Assembly: GCA_964550895.1 (NCBI GenBank)
Contig: CAZKAP010000015.1
Coordinates: 1 to 64,000, forward strand
DNA: 64,000 nt
Reading direction: 5' to 3'
DNA from: CAZKAP01 sp964550895
GTDB taxonomy: Bacteria; Bacteroidota; Bacteroidia; Flavobacteriales; Flavobacteriaceae
Each line of letters starts with the position of its first letter. Position 1 is the first letter of the stretch. The notes below the pieces were generated by a model. That model was not told the DNA's origin, ran no database searches, and saw only the letters and a list, made by a program, of their open reading frames with translations. The position numbers and the translations under genes were made by a program. Shown here piece after piece: positions 17,149-26,177 of the stretch.

Positions 17149-18540
17149 ATGCGTATGAAAACTCTTGACCAAACCATCCGCAATGGGTACATCCGGGTTT
17201 TGGCAGGCATGCTGCTGATCTTCATTTCCTCCTGCCAGGACACCCCAACGAATACCGTAGACATGGAAACCGGTCAGGCACCCTATATGTCCTATGGGGT
17301 GCCCTTCGACGGGGTGCCCGAGCCCGAAGATGTAGTTATGTATGAGGTAAATCTCAGGGCCTTCAGCCCGGCTGGAGACCTTCAGGGTGTGATAGACCGA
17401 TTGGACGAAATCCAGGCCCTCGGCGTAAATGTACTCTGGTTGATGCCAATACATCCCATAGGTGTTGTAAAAACAGTGAATTCGCCCTATTGCATAAGGG
17501 ACTACAAGGCCGTAAATCCGGAGTTTGGCACCCTGACCGATCTCAGGGAACTCACCGATAAGGCCCATGAAAGGGGTATGGCCGTAATCCTTGACTGGGT
17601 TGCCAATCACACGGCCTGGGATGCCGAATGGATACAAAACGAGGGATGGTATACCACCAATTCCGATGGAGAAATCATCCATCCGCCGGGTACCAACTGG
17701 CTGGATGTGGCCGATCTCAACTACGAAAACCAGGACATGCGCGAGGCCATGCTGGACGCTATGATGTACTGGCTGTACACGGCGAATGTAGATGGCTTCC
17801 GTTGCGATTATGCCGACGGGGTACCGGCTGACTTCTGGACCCGTGCAGCCTCTGAAATTCGATCCATCGAAGGGCGTGACTTTATACTTTTTGCCGAGGG
17901 AGCCCGTAGGGACCACTTTTCCTCGGGCTTCGATCTGGCCTTCGGCTGGGATTTCTACGATGCCCTAAAGCGGTGTTTTGCCGGACAATCGGCGGATGAA
18001 ATCTACGCGGCACACGACCGGGAGTACTCCGGAACACCGCAGGGTTCTCATTGGATACGATTCACCACCAATCACGACGAATCCGCCTGGGACGCCACAC
18101 CCGTTTCCCTGTTTGGTGGCCTGGACGGGGCGATGACGGCATCGGGCATTGCCATTTTTACCGGAGGGGCTCCCCTCATATACGGGAGCCAGGAAGTGGG
18201 CGCCGAAGCAAACATTCCGTTTTTCTCGAACTCCGTTATCGACTGGAATGCCAACCCGGACATGAAAGAGGAGTATGAAGACATGCTGGCATTTTACAAT
18301 GCCTCGAAGGCCGCACGTCTGGGAGCGAATACTCTGTACCGAGATCCGGATGTGGTCTGCATAGAAAAAGAAAAAGACGGCGACCGCGTACTGATTATCG
18401 CCAATGTCCGCAATCGGCAAGAAATCTTAAATGTTCCGGACGGCCTACAAGGGGACTGGAGCGATGCCCTCGAAGGTGATCCGTGCTCGCTCCCGGCCAG
18501 CCTGGAACTCGATCCCTACGAAATCCTGATACTGGACTAA
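17149..18540 (+). CDS. GH13 alpha-amylase family lipoprotein
   Basis: Surface- or periplasm-anchored glycoside hydrolase of family 13, 463 residues. Lipoprotein signal MRMKTLDQ to LLIFISSC, with the lipid cysteine in SSCQD. The conserved GH13 regions are visible in order: GVNVLWLMPIHPIG, ILDWVANHTAWD (region I), DGFRCDYADG with the nucleophile Asp (region II), FILFAEGARRDH with the acid/base Glu (region III) and FTTNHDESA with the transition-state Asp (region IV). I use ATG 17149; ATG 17155 is equally possible. It probably degrades alpha-glucans; exact specificity cannot be read. Translated right after the TonB receptor, which may import the products. Confidence 0.93.
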   Translation: MRMKTLDQTIRNGYIRVLAGMLLIFISSCQDTPTNTVDMETGQAPYMSYGVPFDGVPEPEDVVMYEVNLRAFSPAGDLQGVIDRLDEIQALGVNVLWLMPIHPIGVVKTVNSPYCIRDYKAVNPEFGTLTDLRELTDKAHERGMAVILDWVANHTAWDAEWIQNEGWYTTNSDGEIIHPPGTNWLDVADLNYENQDMREAMLDAMMYWLYTANVDGFRCDYADGVPADFWTRAASEIRSIEGRDFILFAEGARRDHFSSGFDLAFGWDFYDALKRCFAGQSADEIYAAHDREYSGTPQGSHWIRFTTNHDESAWDATPVSLFGGLDGAMTASGIAIFTGGAPLIYGSQEVGAEANIPFFSNSVIDWNANPDMKEEYEDMLAFYNASKAARLGANTLYRDPDVVCIEKEKDGDRVLIIANVRNRQEILNVPDGLQGDWSDALEGDPCSLPASLELDPYEILILD

Positions 18541-18556
18541 TACGAAAAACCGTTTT

Positions 18557-19270
18557 ATGCTCCACTTCCTTCGCCGTATCCGAAAGCAGCTGATTGAATC
18601 CGGTAAAGCCAGGGAATACGCTGCCTACGCCATAGGCGAAATCGTCCTTGTCGTTGTCGGGATTTTGATCGCACTGCAGCTCAACAATCTAAACGAAAAC
18701 CGAAAGAACCGAGCCTTCGAGAAAGAAATTCTTCAGCAGATCCGGGAAAACCTCGATCAGGATCGGGCCTCGCTAAAATCCATTTCGAAGAGTTTTGAAA
18801 GGGCGGTGAGTGCTTCCGAAAAGCTGGTAAACCGGGATTTGAGACTTTCCAATCCGGACAGTGTTCCCTTCTGGCTGGGAGACGTTGTTAAGTTCGAACG
18901 CTTTAGGCCGATTACCAATTCCTATGAGACGCTGAAGTCCAGAGGACTCGACAACCTGAGAGACAAAAGTCTCCGAAAGCTGCTCGGAGAGTACTACGAC
19001 GACCAGGCGTACCTGCTTATCGAAGGCCTGGAGGACATAGAATACTCTTTTAATTTGGAGTGGCTCCCGCTCATGCACGACCATGTCGCTGATTTTAAAT
19101 TCAAGAAGCACTTATACCTGAAGGACCAGAGTGAGTTCTTTGAAAAAACCAATGCGGTTCGAATCCTTATACTGAACCGGGACAACTACGGTGCCGGAAA
19201 CGTGAACGTAAGGCGTGCTATTCGAGATATCGACCGGATACTGGACCTGATTCAAAAGGACGCGGACTGA
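18557..19270 (+). CDS. DUF6090-family membrane protein
   Basis: Protein of 237 residues with one N-terminal membrane helix (YAIGEIVLVVVGILIALQLNNL) after a basic segment MLHFLRRIRKQLIESGKAREY, which is the signature of DUF6090. The remainder is charged and largely helical (KNRAFEKEILQQIRENLDQD). Function unknown; the family occurs in many copies in flavobacteria. It lies 16 bp after the GH13 gene on the same strand and may be co-transcribed, and converges with glyS with a 10-bp gap. Confidence 0.85.
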   Translation: MLHFLRRIRKQLIESGKAREYAAYAIGEIVLVVVGILIALQLNNLNENRKNRAFEKEILQQIRENLDQDRASLKSISKSFERAVSASEKLVNRDLRLSNPDSVPFWLGDVVKFERFRPITNSYETLKSRGLDNLRDKSLRKLLGEYYDDQAYLLIEGLEDIEYSFNLEWLPLMHDHVADFKFKKHLYLKDQSEFFEKTNAVRILILNRDNYGAGNVNVRRAIRDIDRILDLIQKDAD

Positions 19271-19280
19271 ACGGGCCGTG

Positions 19281-20855
19281 CTAGCCGCTGGCCAACTCCG
19301 GATGGCTCACCTCCTTCATCCGGCCCAGCCAGCTCTTCAGAGAGACCGATTCCTGAAGCTTTTTAGTTATCTCATCTATGGGAATGCGAACCTGTTCCAT
19401 GCTGTCCCGGTCCCTGAGGGTGACGGTCCGGTCCTCCAGGGTCTGGTGGTCCACAGTAATGCAGAATGGGGTCCCAATGGCGTCCATACGCCGGTAGCGT
19501 CGGCCCACGGTGTCCTTATCGTCATAGAGCACGGGGAAGTCCCATCTTAGGTTTTCGACGATCTCCCTGCTGATCTCGGGCAGTCCGTCCTTCTTGAGGA
19601 GGGGAAGTACGGCTGCCTTATAGGGTGCGAGTACCGAAGGCAGTGTGAGCACCACACGGCTTGTGTTATTCTCGAGTGCTTCCTCCTTTAGGGAATTGGA
19701 AAATACGGCCAGGAACATGCGGTCCAGGCCTATGGAGGTTTCGACTACGTAGGGCACATAGCTCTCGTTTTCCTCGGGGTCAAAATACTGCAGCTTCCTG
19801 CCGGAATACTTCTCATGGCTTCCAAGGTCAAAGTCGGTCCTGGAATGTATGCCCTCGAGTTCCTTGAATCCGAAGGGGAAGCGGAATTCGATGTCGGCCG
19901 CGGCATCCGCATAATGCGCGAGGTTTTCGTGATCGTGAAACCGGTAATTCTCTTCGCCCATGCCCAGGGACAGGTGCCAGCGCAGGCGCTGTTCCTTCCA
20001 CTTCTCATACCATTCTTTCTGACTGCCCGGCTTGACGAAATACTGCATCTCCATCTGCTCGAACTCCCGCATGCGAAAGATGAACTGTCGGGCCACGATC
20101 TCGTTTCGGAAGGCCTTACCGGTCTGGGCTATACCGAACGGTATCTTCATTCGGCCAGTCTTCTGTACATTGAGGAAATTCACGAAAATTCCCTGAGCGG
20201 TCTCAGGCCGTAGGTACAGGTCCATGGCCGTATCGGCAGTTGCTCCCAACCGGGTTCCGAACATCAGATTAAACTGCTTGACATCCGTCCAGTTCCGGGA
20301 TCCGGAAACGGGACAGGCGATCTCCAGGTCCTCGATCAGATCCCCCACATCGTCCAGATCGCCCTTCTCCAGGGATTGTCCGAGACGTTTGAGTATGCTG
20401 TCGGCCTTCTCCCTGTAATCCAGAACCCGTTTATTGGTACTCAGGAATTGCTCACGGTCGAATTCCTCTCCGAAGCGCTTGGCGGCCTTATTGATTTCCT
20501 TTTCGATCTTCCCTTCTATCCTGGCTACGTAATCTTCGACCAGTACGTCGGCCCGATATCGCTTCTTGGAATCCTTGTTATCGATCAGGGGGTCGTTGAA
20601 GGCGTCCACATGTCCGGAAGCCTTCCAGGTGGTGGGGTGCATAAAGATGGCCGCATCGATGCCGACGATCTCCTCGTTGAGCTGAACCATGGCCTTCCAC
20701 CAGTATTCCCGTATGTTGTTCTTGAGCAGGGCCCCCATCTGTCCGTAATCGTAGACGGCACTCAGCCCATCGTAGATCTCACTGGACTGAAAGATGAAGC
20801 CGTACTCTTTGGCGTGAGAGATGACCTTCTTGAAGATGTCTTCGGAACTTTTCAT
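19281..20855 (-). CDS. glyS: Glycine--tRNA ligase (class II, dimeric type)
   Basis: Charges tRNA-Gly. The protein has 524 residues and is the eukaryote/archaea-like homodimeric type common in Bacteroidota. The start MKSSEDIFKKVISHAKEYGF leads to FQSSEIYDGLSAVYDYGQMG, DAAIFMHPTTWKASGHVDAF, class II motif 2 (FRNEIVARQFIFRMREFEQ) and motif 3 (VETSIGLDRMFLAVF), and an anticodon-binding domain (APYKAAVLPLLKKDG). The nearest -7 element lies only 4 bp before the ATG, which suggests a leaderless or almost leaderless mRNA. The coiled-coil membrane protein gene is 35 bp upstream on the same strand. Confidence 0.97.
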   Translation of the reverse strand: MKSSEDIFKKVISHAKEYGFIFQSSEIYDGLSAVYDYGQMGALLKNNIREYWWKAMVQLNEEIVGIDAAIFMHPTTWKASGHVDAFNDPLIDNKDSKKRYRADVLVEDYVARIEGKIEKEINKAAKRFGEEFDREQFLSTNKRVLDYREKADSILKRLGQSLEKGDLDDVGDLIEDLEIACPVSGSRNWTDVKQFNLMFGTRLGATADTAMDLYLRPETAQGIFVNFLNVQKTGRMKIPFGIAQTGKAFRNEIVARQFIFRMREFEQMEMQYFVKPGSQKEWYEKWKEQRLRWHLSLGMGEENYRFHDHENLAHYADAAADIEFRFPFGFKELEGIHSRTDFDLGSHEKYSGRKLQYFDPEENESYVPYVVETSIGLDRMFLAVFSNSLKEEALENNTSRVVLTLPSVLAPYKAAVLPLLKKDGLPEISREIVENLRWDFPVLYDDKDTVGRRYRRMDAIGTPFCITVDHQTLEDRTVTLRDRDSMEQVRIPIDEITKKLQESVSLKSWLGRMKEVSHPELASG

Positions 20856-20859
20856 GGGG

Positions 20860-20867
20860 CAAAAATA
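20860..20867 (-). promoter_or_regulatory. Candidate -7 element of glyS (leaderless)
   Basis: TATTTTTG on the minus strand matches TAnnTTTG exactly. Only four bases (CCCC) separate it from the glyS ATG at 20853-20855, so transcription would begin at or next to the start codon. No -33 element is obvious. Confidence 0.4.
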
Positions 20868-20890
20868 GAACTAATGCCCCTAACTGCCTG

Positions 20891-21787
20891 CTATTTCAGA
20901 CGGATTTCAGTGCTTACCCGGCGGAGGCCGTTTTCGTATATGTGGAGGGTATAGGTTCCCCCCGCCAAAGAAGATTCCGGAACGTCGATTGCGTCGCACA
21001 CATCGATCTTATCTCCGGTATAGGTGATGTCTACCTTGCGGCTGAAGGTATGGGCGCCCATCGGTATCCCCCGACCGTCCTCGATGATCACCGTGGAGTC
21101 GGGAGCCATAAACTGTATGTACAGGGAACGCCGGATTCGGTTGCGCACCCTCGAATTTTCGCTGATGCTCACGCAGGCCCTGAGTTTTCGGGTGTCCGAG
21201 GCACGGTCGGTGGATACCGGCCGGCCCAGGTTCAGTTTGTAGGCGGAAATTTCCGCTCCCGAAAAGTCGAGTGCCGTCAGTTCATTTTCGGAAATGCCCA
21301 TTTCCAGTGGGATATTGCCCAGTCTGCCCGAACGGCTGTCCAGGCCCAGTCGCCTGCGGTAGGTGTTGTTCTCCTGTTCGAGTTCCTTGAAGTCGACCAC
21401 CACATCGCCCAACCTGTCCATCAGGACCTGATTGGCCAGCTGCAGGCTGTCGACCCGTTTCTTCAGTCGGTTAAAATATCTCAGATCCCGCCTTAAACCT
21501 GCAATGGTGAAGTTTAATTTACCCACCGAATCCAGGAGTTTTGAAACCTCTTCCTTTGAGTCCTCGAGTTCCAGCTTATAGACCTCGTTCAGCCCCGCAT
21601 AGCGGTCCACGTCCGCCTTGATCTTAGCCAGTTCCTGAACCACCCGGGATTTCTCGTCTTCCAGGTAGCGGATCTGGTTCTTGTCCGTGGAATAGCGGTA
21701 ATAGAAGCCGATCAGCAACGCCAGTATCGCCCCCATTAGAATGGCGATAGTGATCTGAAACTTTAGTCTGTCTTTGGTTACACTCAT
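20891..21787 (-). CDS. Single-pass membrane protein with coiled coil, unknown function
   Basis: Protein of 298 residues. A membrane helix near residues 10-28 (FQITIAILMGAILALLIGFYY) is followed by a long heptad-rich coiled coil to about residue 150 (LEDEKSRVVQELAKIKADVD, YKLELEDSKEEVSKLLDSVG, LKKRVDSLQLANQVLMDRLG). The C-terminal 130 residues look like a beta-rich extracytoplasmic domain (LRACVSISENSRVRNRIRRS, GTYTLHIYENGLRRVSTEIR). No known domain name can be given with confidence; the type is widespread next to glyS in flavobacteria as far as I recall. It diverges from the comF-like gene with 37 bp between starts. Confidence 0.75.
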   Translation of the reverse strand: MSVTKDRLKFQITIAILMGAILALLIGFYYRYSTDKNQIRYLEDEKSRVVQELAKIKADVDRYAGLNEVYKLELEDSKEEVSKLLDSVGKLNFTIAGLRRDLRYFNRLKKRVDSLQLANQVLMDRLGDVVVDFKELEQENNTYRRRLGLDSRSGRLGNIPLEMGISENELTALDFSGAEISAYKLNLGRPVSTDRASDTRKLRACVSISENSRVRNRIRRSLYIQFMAPDSTVIIEDGRGIPMGAHTFSRKVDITYTGDKIDVCDAIDVPESSLAGGTYTLHIYENGLRRVSTEIRLK

Positions 21788-21824
21788 CTGAAATCCAGGC
21801 CTGTCGGGCGTTAAAAAACACCAT

Positions 21825-22529
21825 TTGACCCTTCGATCAAAGATACTAAACCCCTTCTACAACCTCCTTTTACCCCCGGCCTGTTTTGGATGTAATACGC
21901 TTTTATCCGGAGGAGAGGTACATCTGTGCACCCGCTGCCGCCATCAACTGCCCCTGACCCGTCATACTTTCATCGAAGAAAATGCGCTAGACATCGAATA
22001 CGGCTATCTTCTCCTTGTACGAAAATGTGCTGCTCTTATGCATTTTTCTGACAGGGGAGTGGTCCGTAGGCTGTTGCATGCCCTGAAATACCGCAACCAC
22101 CCGGAACTGGGTTCCTTCTTTGCCCGATGGGCCTGGGAATCCACAGACATAGCACTGCTTTCCGGCAAACTGGATGCCGTGGTCCCGGTGCCCATATCCC
22201 GGGCTAAGCGGTTAAAACGAGGATACAATCAGCTGAGCCGGTTCGGACACGAGCTGGCACAACTAACCGGAGTGCCCTACCTGCCCCATGCCCTGATACG
22301 CAACGAGAAGTCAAAAACCCAGTCCCGACGCAACAAAGCGGAACGCTGGAGGAAAGGCCTCTCCGAATACCAGTGGAATCCCGAAGCAGGGCTTAAAGAC
22401 AGCTCCGTACTGCTTATAGACGACGTAACCACAACGGGGGCTACCCTCCATGCCTGTATACGCCGACTGGAGGAGGCCGGGGTTCGCTCGATTCACATCC
22501 TCTGCATGGCCACAGTCTCCGATCGATAG
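21825..22529 (+). CDS. ComF-family phosphoribosyltransferase-like protein
   Basis: Cytoplasmic protein of 234 residues in the ComF/GntX family, implicated in competence and DNA uptake in other bacteria. N-terminal zinc-binding-type cysteines CFGCNTLLSGGEVHLCTRC are followed by DRGVVRRLLHALKYRNHPEL and a PRTase core with the PRPP-binding loop VLLIDDVTTTGATLHA. VPVPISRAKRLKRGYNQ is another family hallmark. The start is TTG 21825 (MTLRSKILNPFYNLLLPPACFG); no ATG is available in the short divergent space. Function here unproven. Confidence 0.9.
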   Translation: MTLRSKILNPFYNLLLPPACFGCNTLLSGGEVHLCTRCRHQLPLTRHTFIEENALDIEYGYLLLVRKCAALMHFSDRGVVRRLLHALKYRNHPELGSFFARWAWESTDIALLSGKLDAVVPVPISRAKRLKRGYNQLSRFGHELAQLTGVPYLPHALIRNEKSKTQSRRNKAERWRKGLSEYQWNPEAGLKDSSVLLIDDVTTTGATLHACIRRLEEAGVRSIHILCMATVSDR

Positions 22530-22568
22530 GGCGAGGATAGAAAGCCCAATAATCCGTTACTTTACATT

Positions 22569-24254
22569 ATGAAAAAAAGGTGCCCTGGCATAGGTCTCCT
22601 GATCTGGAGTGCCGTACTCATATTCCTGACGGTTCAGTGCGCACGGCGGGGTACCCCAACCGGTGGGCCCGTGGACGAGGAGCCACCTGTACTCCTTAAG
22701 GCGGAGCCCCCGAACTACACCCGGAATTTCAAGGGAAACGAGATTGTTCTGGACTTCGATGAATTCGTCAAGCTCAACGACATTGACAAACAACTCGTAA
22801 TCTCTCCTCCCCAAAAGTATAAGCCCATCATCAAACCGCAGGGTAACGCGTCCCAGTCGGTAGAGATCACCCTGATGGATACCCTGGCAGAAAACACGAC
22901 CTACTCGATCAACTTCGGACAAAGCATCGTAGACAATAATGAAGGAAACCCCTTTCCCTTTTACACCTTCGTCTTCAGCACGGGTGAGGTTCTGGATTCT
23001 CTGGAAATCAGAGGTATCGTATCGGATGCCTACAAGCGAAAAGTGGACCCGCTGATCAGCATCATGCTGTACCGGGTGGATTCGACCTACACCGACTCCA
23101 TTATTTACAAGGAACTGCCCAACTATATCGGAAGTACATCCGACAGCACTTCCACATTTCGCATAGGGAATATCCGAGCGGGCATGTACCGGGTTGTGGC
23201 CCTGAAGGACGACAATACCAACAACCTGTTCGATCCGCTACAGGACCGCATAGGCTTTCTGAGTGACACCATAGAGGTGCCCTATGAGGAGCCCATCTTC
23301 CTCAAGCTGTCCCGACAGACGCCGGACTACAGGGCTACCACGCCCACCCTGGTATCCCTGAATCAGGTTTTGTTCGGATATCTGGGCAAGGCGGATTCCC
23401 TAATCGTGGAACCCAGCCCTTCACTTCCGGACAGTGTCCGGACCCGGATGATGCCCGATGCGGAAGCCGACAGTCTGCGTTTCTACATGACCACCTTCGA
23501 CTGGGACACCATACAATTCCTGGTTAAGAACCCACGCATTCAACAGGTCGACACCTTCGTGGTACGCAGGCGGGACGTCCCCAATGACAGCCTGCAGCTA
23601 TCTCCCAATCACCCCTCCGTCCTTCCCTATTACGATAGCTTCCGCATTGCGGCTAACATCCCGATCGACAGCCTGAATGTCTCCAGATTCCTGGTACTGC
23701 AAAGCGACAGCATACCCCTTCAGGCAGAAATCACCCTGGATTCGACCCGGAACCGGGTTGATTTTGATTTCGAACGGGTTCCCTCGACCTCCTATCGTAT
23801 CGCTGCCCTGCCCGGAGCCATAACGGATTTCTTCGGTCAGGTGAACGACACCCTGCAATTCTCGGTAAAAACCCCCGGATTTGCCGAGGTGGGTAACCTG
23901 ATGCTCAATCTGGAAGGCTCGCCAGAGTTTCCCCTGATTCTGGAACTGACGGACAAGGAGGACAAACCCATACTGAAGCGATACTCTACCGAAGAGACCC
24001 GCTTCGATTTCCCTAACATGCCGCCGGGGCAGTATGGAGTACGAATCGTATACGATACAAATGGAAACAAAGAGTGGGATCCGGGGGATTTCCTAAGGGG
24101 AACCCAGCCCGAGATCGTCAAGTACTACCCCGGGTACATTGAACTTCGGGCCAACTGGGAGCAGAACGAGACCTTTATACTCGACCCCACCGGGGAGCAG
24201 CCTCCGGAAGAACCCGAACAACGGACACTTTCCCTACCGGGTCGGGAGGATTAG
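22569..24254 (+). CDS. Ig-like (Big_5) domain lipoprotein
   Basis: Predicted envelope lipoprotein of 561 residues; the signal MKKRCPGIGLLIWSAVLIFL ends in a lipobox LTVQC followed by ARRGTPTGGPVDEEPPVLLK. The GGPxDxxPP sequence and NEIVLDFDEFVKLNDIDKQL are typical of the flavobacterial Ig-like/Big_5 lipoproteins, with a second beta-sandwich-like part (IRGIVSDAYKRKVDPLISIM) and a carboxypeptidase-regulatory-like segment near the end (FPNMPPGQYGVRIVYDTNGN). Function unknown, perhaps structural. It starts 39 bp after the comF-like gene and its stop interlocks with that of the convergent nitrilase. Confidence 0.85.
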   Translation: MKKRCPGIGLLIWSAVLIFLTVQCARRGTPTGGPVDEEPPVLLKAEPPNYTRNFKGNEIVLDFDEFVKLNDIDKQLVISPPQKYKPIIKPQGNASQSVEITLMDTLAENTTYSINFGQSIVDNNEGNPFPFYTFVFSTGEVLDSLEIRGIVSDAYKRKVDPLISIMLYRVDSTYTDSIIYKELPNYIGSTSDSTSTFRIGNIRAGMYRVVALKDDNTNNLFDPLQDRIGFLSDTIEVPYEEPIFLKLSRQTPDYRATTPTLVSLNQVLFGYLGKADSLIVEPSPSLPDSVRTRMMPDAEADSLRFYMTTFDWDTIQFLVKNPRIQQVDTFVVRRRDVPNDSLQLSPNHPSVLPYYDSFRIAANIPIDSLNVSRFLVLQSDSIPLQAEITLDSTRNRVDFDFERVPSTSYRIAALPGAITDFFGQVNDTLQFSVKTPGFAEVGNLMLNLEGSPEFPLILELTDKEDKPILKRYSTEETRFDFPNMPPGQYGVRIVYDTNGNKEWDPGDFLRGTQPEIVKYYPGYIELRANWEQNETFILDPTGEQPPEEPEQRTLSLPGRED

Positions 24255-25036
24255 GAAGGGTCAAGGAGCCTAAAATGATCCCGGTCGTCCAGAAACCGCA
24301 GTCGGGTACGCAGGTCGCTCAATGTGTTCTTCTTCAGGGTAAATGCCTTGATTTCCTCACCCTCCAGCTGTTGGACAACATTCCCCAGGGGATCGATAAG
24401 CACGCTATGGCCGGAATACTCATGCCCCCCTTCGTCAGAACCGATGCGGTTTACCCCGACACAATAGGCCATATTCTCTATAGCCCGGGCCCTCAGCAGG
24501 AGGTCCCAGGCCTGTATTCGCGGTACCGGCCAATTGGCGACATACAAGAGCAGGTCGTAGCCCGATACGTTCCGCGACCAGACGGGGAAGCGCAGATCGT
24601 AACAAATCAGCGGACAGAGTCTGAAACCCTTGTATTCCATTAACAGAAGCTCCTTGCCTGGACGATAATGGTGCTGTTCCCCCGCCAGCGTAAAAAGGTG
24701 ACGCTTGTCGTAGATAAGCACTTCAGGCTGTCCGGGGTCGACGAACAGTAACCGGTTAAAGAAACCGTCGGCCGTCTTGTAAACGGTACTTCCCGTGACG
24801 GCGGCCCCACTCTTGCGGGCAAAATCCTTCATCCAATCCAGGGTCTGTTCGCCAATCCGGGGAGGCAGGCTCTCGGGCTTCATGGTAAAGCCCGTACTGA
24901 ACATCTCGGGCAGGATTAGCAGGTCCCAGGACTCACCGGATGCCTCTGCCAATTTCTCCACCCTTCTGAAATTCTCCTCTGCATCCTCCCAGCTGAGTTC
25001 CATCTGGCACAGGGCGATACGCAATTCGCTGTACAT
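24251..25036 (-). CDS. Carbon-nitrogen hydrolase (omega-amidase/YafV-like nitrilase)
   Basis: Cytoplasmic nitrilase-superfamily amidase of 261 residues. The Glu-Lys-Cys triad can be seen: Glu in LILPEMFSTGFTM, Lys in LIYDKRHLFTLAGE and Cys in LCPLICYDLRFPVWSRN. Spacing and the ETPxR-lacking N-terminus fit the YafV/omega-amidase branch, which hydrolyses alpha-ketoglutaramate or ketosuccinamate; methionine salvage is a possible link but not shown. VNRIGSDEGGHEYSGHSVLI is the typical later motif. Monocistronic, converging with the Ig-like lipoprotein gene with a 4-bp stop overlap. Confidence 0.92.
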   Translation of the reverse strand: MYSELRIALCQMELSWEDAEENFRRVEKLAEASGESWDLLILPEMFSTGFTMKPESLPPRIGEQTLDWMKDFARKSGAAVTGSTVYKTADGFFNRLLFVDPGQPEVLIYDKRHLFTLAGEQHHYRPGKELLLMEYKGFRLCPLICYDLRFPVWSRNVSGYDLLLYVANWPVPRIQAWDLLLRARAIENMAYCVGVNRIGSDEGGHEYSGHSVLIDPLGNVVQQLEGEEIKAFTLKKNTLSDLRTRLRFLDDRDHFRLLDPS

Positions 25037-25272
25037 AACTATTTGGTTTTAGGGTGCTTTACGAAAAGGGTTCCCCATCCCCATAAGTACCATAAAGCTA
25101 TAGAAGCCGTTGGCATCTTGCAAATACCGTAGGCTGGGCACGCGGTTTTCGCCTGGCGCAGCGGTCACGGGCGCCTTTCCGCAGGGTCAAACCGGAGAAT
25201 TTCCAGGAAGATCCTGAGGATAGTTTCCTTATTTATAATATTTTAGGGCTTCTTACAACCTAAGGAACTGCT

Positions 25273-26175
25273 ATGAATACAACGAAGCCCTACCTGCTTT
25301 TACTGTTGGCTGTTTTAACCCTATCGTGCATGTCTGTACATTCACAGGAGCCTACGCGTCTCCGGGCCCGCCTGACTCAGGCGAGCAACCTGAGCGCCGA
25401 GGAGGCCCAATTCAGCAGCAGGCTGATGAATAACAGCCGAAGGTTCCAACGGGAACTCAGCGGGATGCAACAGACCCTGAATCTCAGCCAGTCTGAGGTG
25501 GACTACCTGTCGGCCAACCGCACCTCAGCCATTCGTCTGATGGCGGCCATGGAATTCGACGCCAGCCTGGACAATGCCTTTGTTAAATCGGCCGTCAGTA
25601 ACCTGGCAAATAACCTAGAGGTCAATCTGAACGACCGCTACCTGGCCGTCGCCTCTCCTGACATCCCTATGGAGGAATCTGAAAACCCCGAGGGACTTAT
25701 GAATATACAGGCGCCCCTCTTCCTGGAAGATTGTACGGAAATTGAACTCAGCTTTGGTATTACAGACAGCGATCAGCTGTCATCGGATCAGCCCGTGAAT
25801 CCCCTGCTGATCGAAGCCATACAATTTGCCGTTGGAGAGGCCAATGCGGTTCTCGAGGAGCTTAAATTTCCGGAACGCATAGAAACGGTCCACATCAGTT
25901 CCACCACCAATGGCCTCCACGGACCGAACAGTAACCATTACAGCGGAATGGCCGTGGACATCAGCCGCATCAACGGAACCCGTATGTATTTTAAGGAGGG
26001 TGCCAACCGCCGTCTGATCTTTGAATTGCAACAGGCCTTCAATAAATTTCCGTACATACGAGAGAATTTCGGACCCTTCCTCAAGTACAAGTACACCCTG
26101 GAGAACCAGAAATGGTCATATTACCACGAGGTAGGCGGGCACAAGGGCCATATCCACATCTCCGTCCGCAAATAG
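25273..26175 (+). CDS. Exported protein with M15/hedgehog-type peptidase-like C-terminal domain
   Basis: Protein of 300 residues with a signal peptide (LLLLLAVLTLSCMSVHSQ; a cysteine inside could instead make it a lipoprotein). The middle is helical and low in motifs. The last 120 residues carry zinc-ligand patterns of M15-like D-Ala-D-Ala metallopeptidases: NSNHYSGMAVDISRING gives His and Asp with the usual six-residue spacing, and GGHKGHIHISVRK gives the C-terminal HxH pair. Therefore a peptidoglycan-peptide hydrolase is plausible, but the family was not recognised further. The 236-bp space upstream holds no other gene and no convincing promoter. Confidence 0.65.
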   Translation: MNTTKPYLLLLLAVLTLSCMSVHSQEPTRLRARLTQASNLSAEEAQFSSRLMNNSRRFQRELSGMQQTLNLSQSEVDYLSANRTSAIRLMAAMEFDASLDNAFVKSAVSNLANNLEVNLNDRYLAVASPDIPMEESENPEGLMNIQAPLFLEDCTEIELSFGITDSDQLSSDQPVNPLLIEAIQFAVGEANAVLEELKFPERIETVHISSTTNGLHGPNSNHYSGMAVDISRINGTRMYFKEGANRRLIFELQQAFNKFPYIRENFGPFLKYKYTLENQKWSYYHEVGGHKGHIHISVRK

Positions 26176-26177
26176 GC

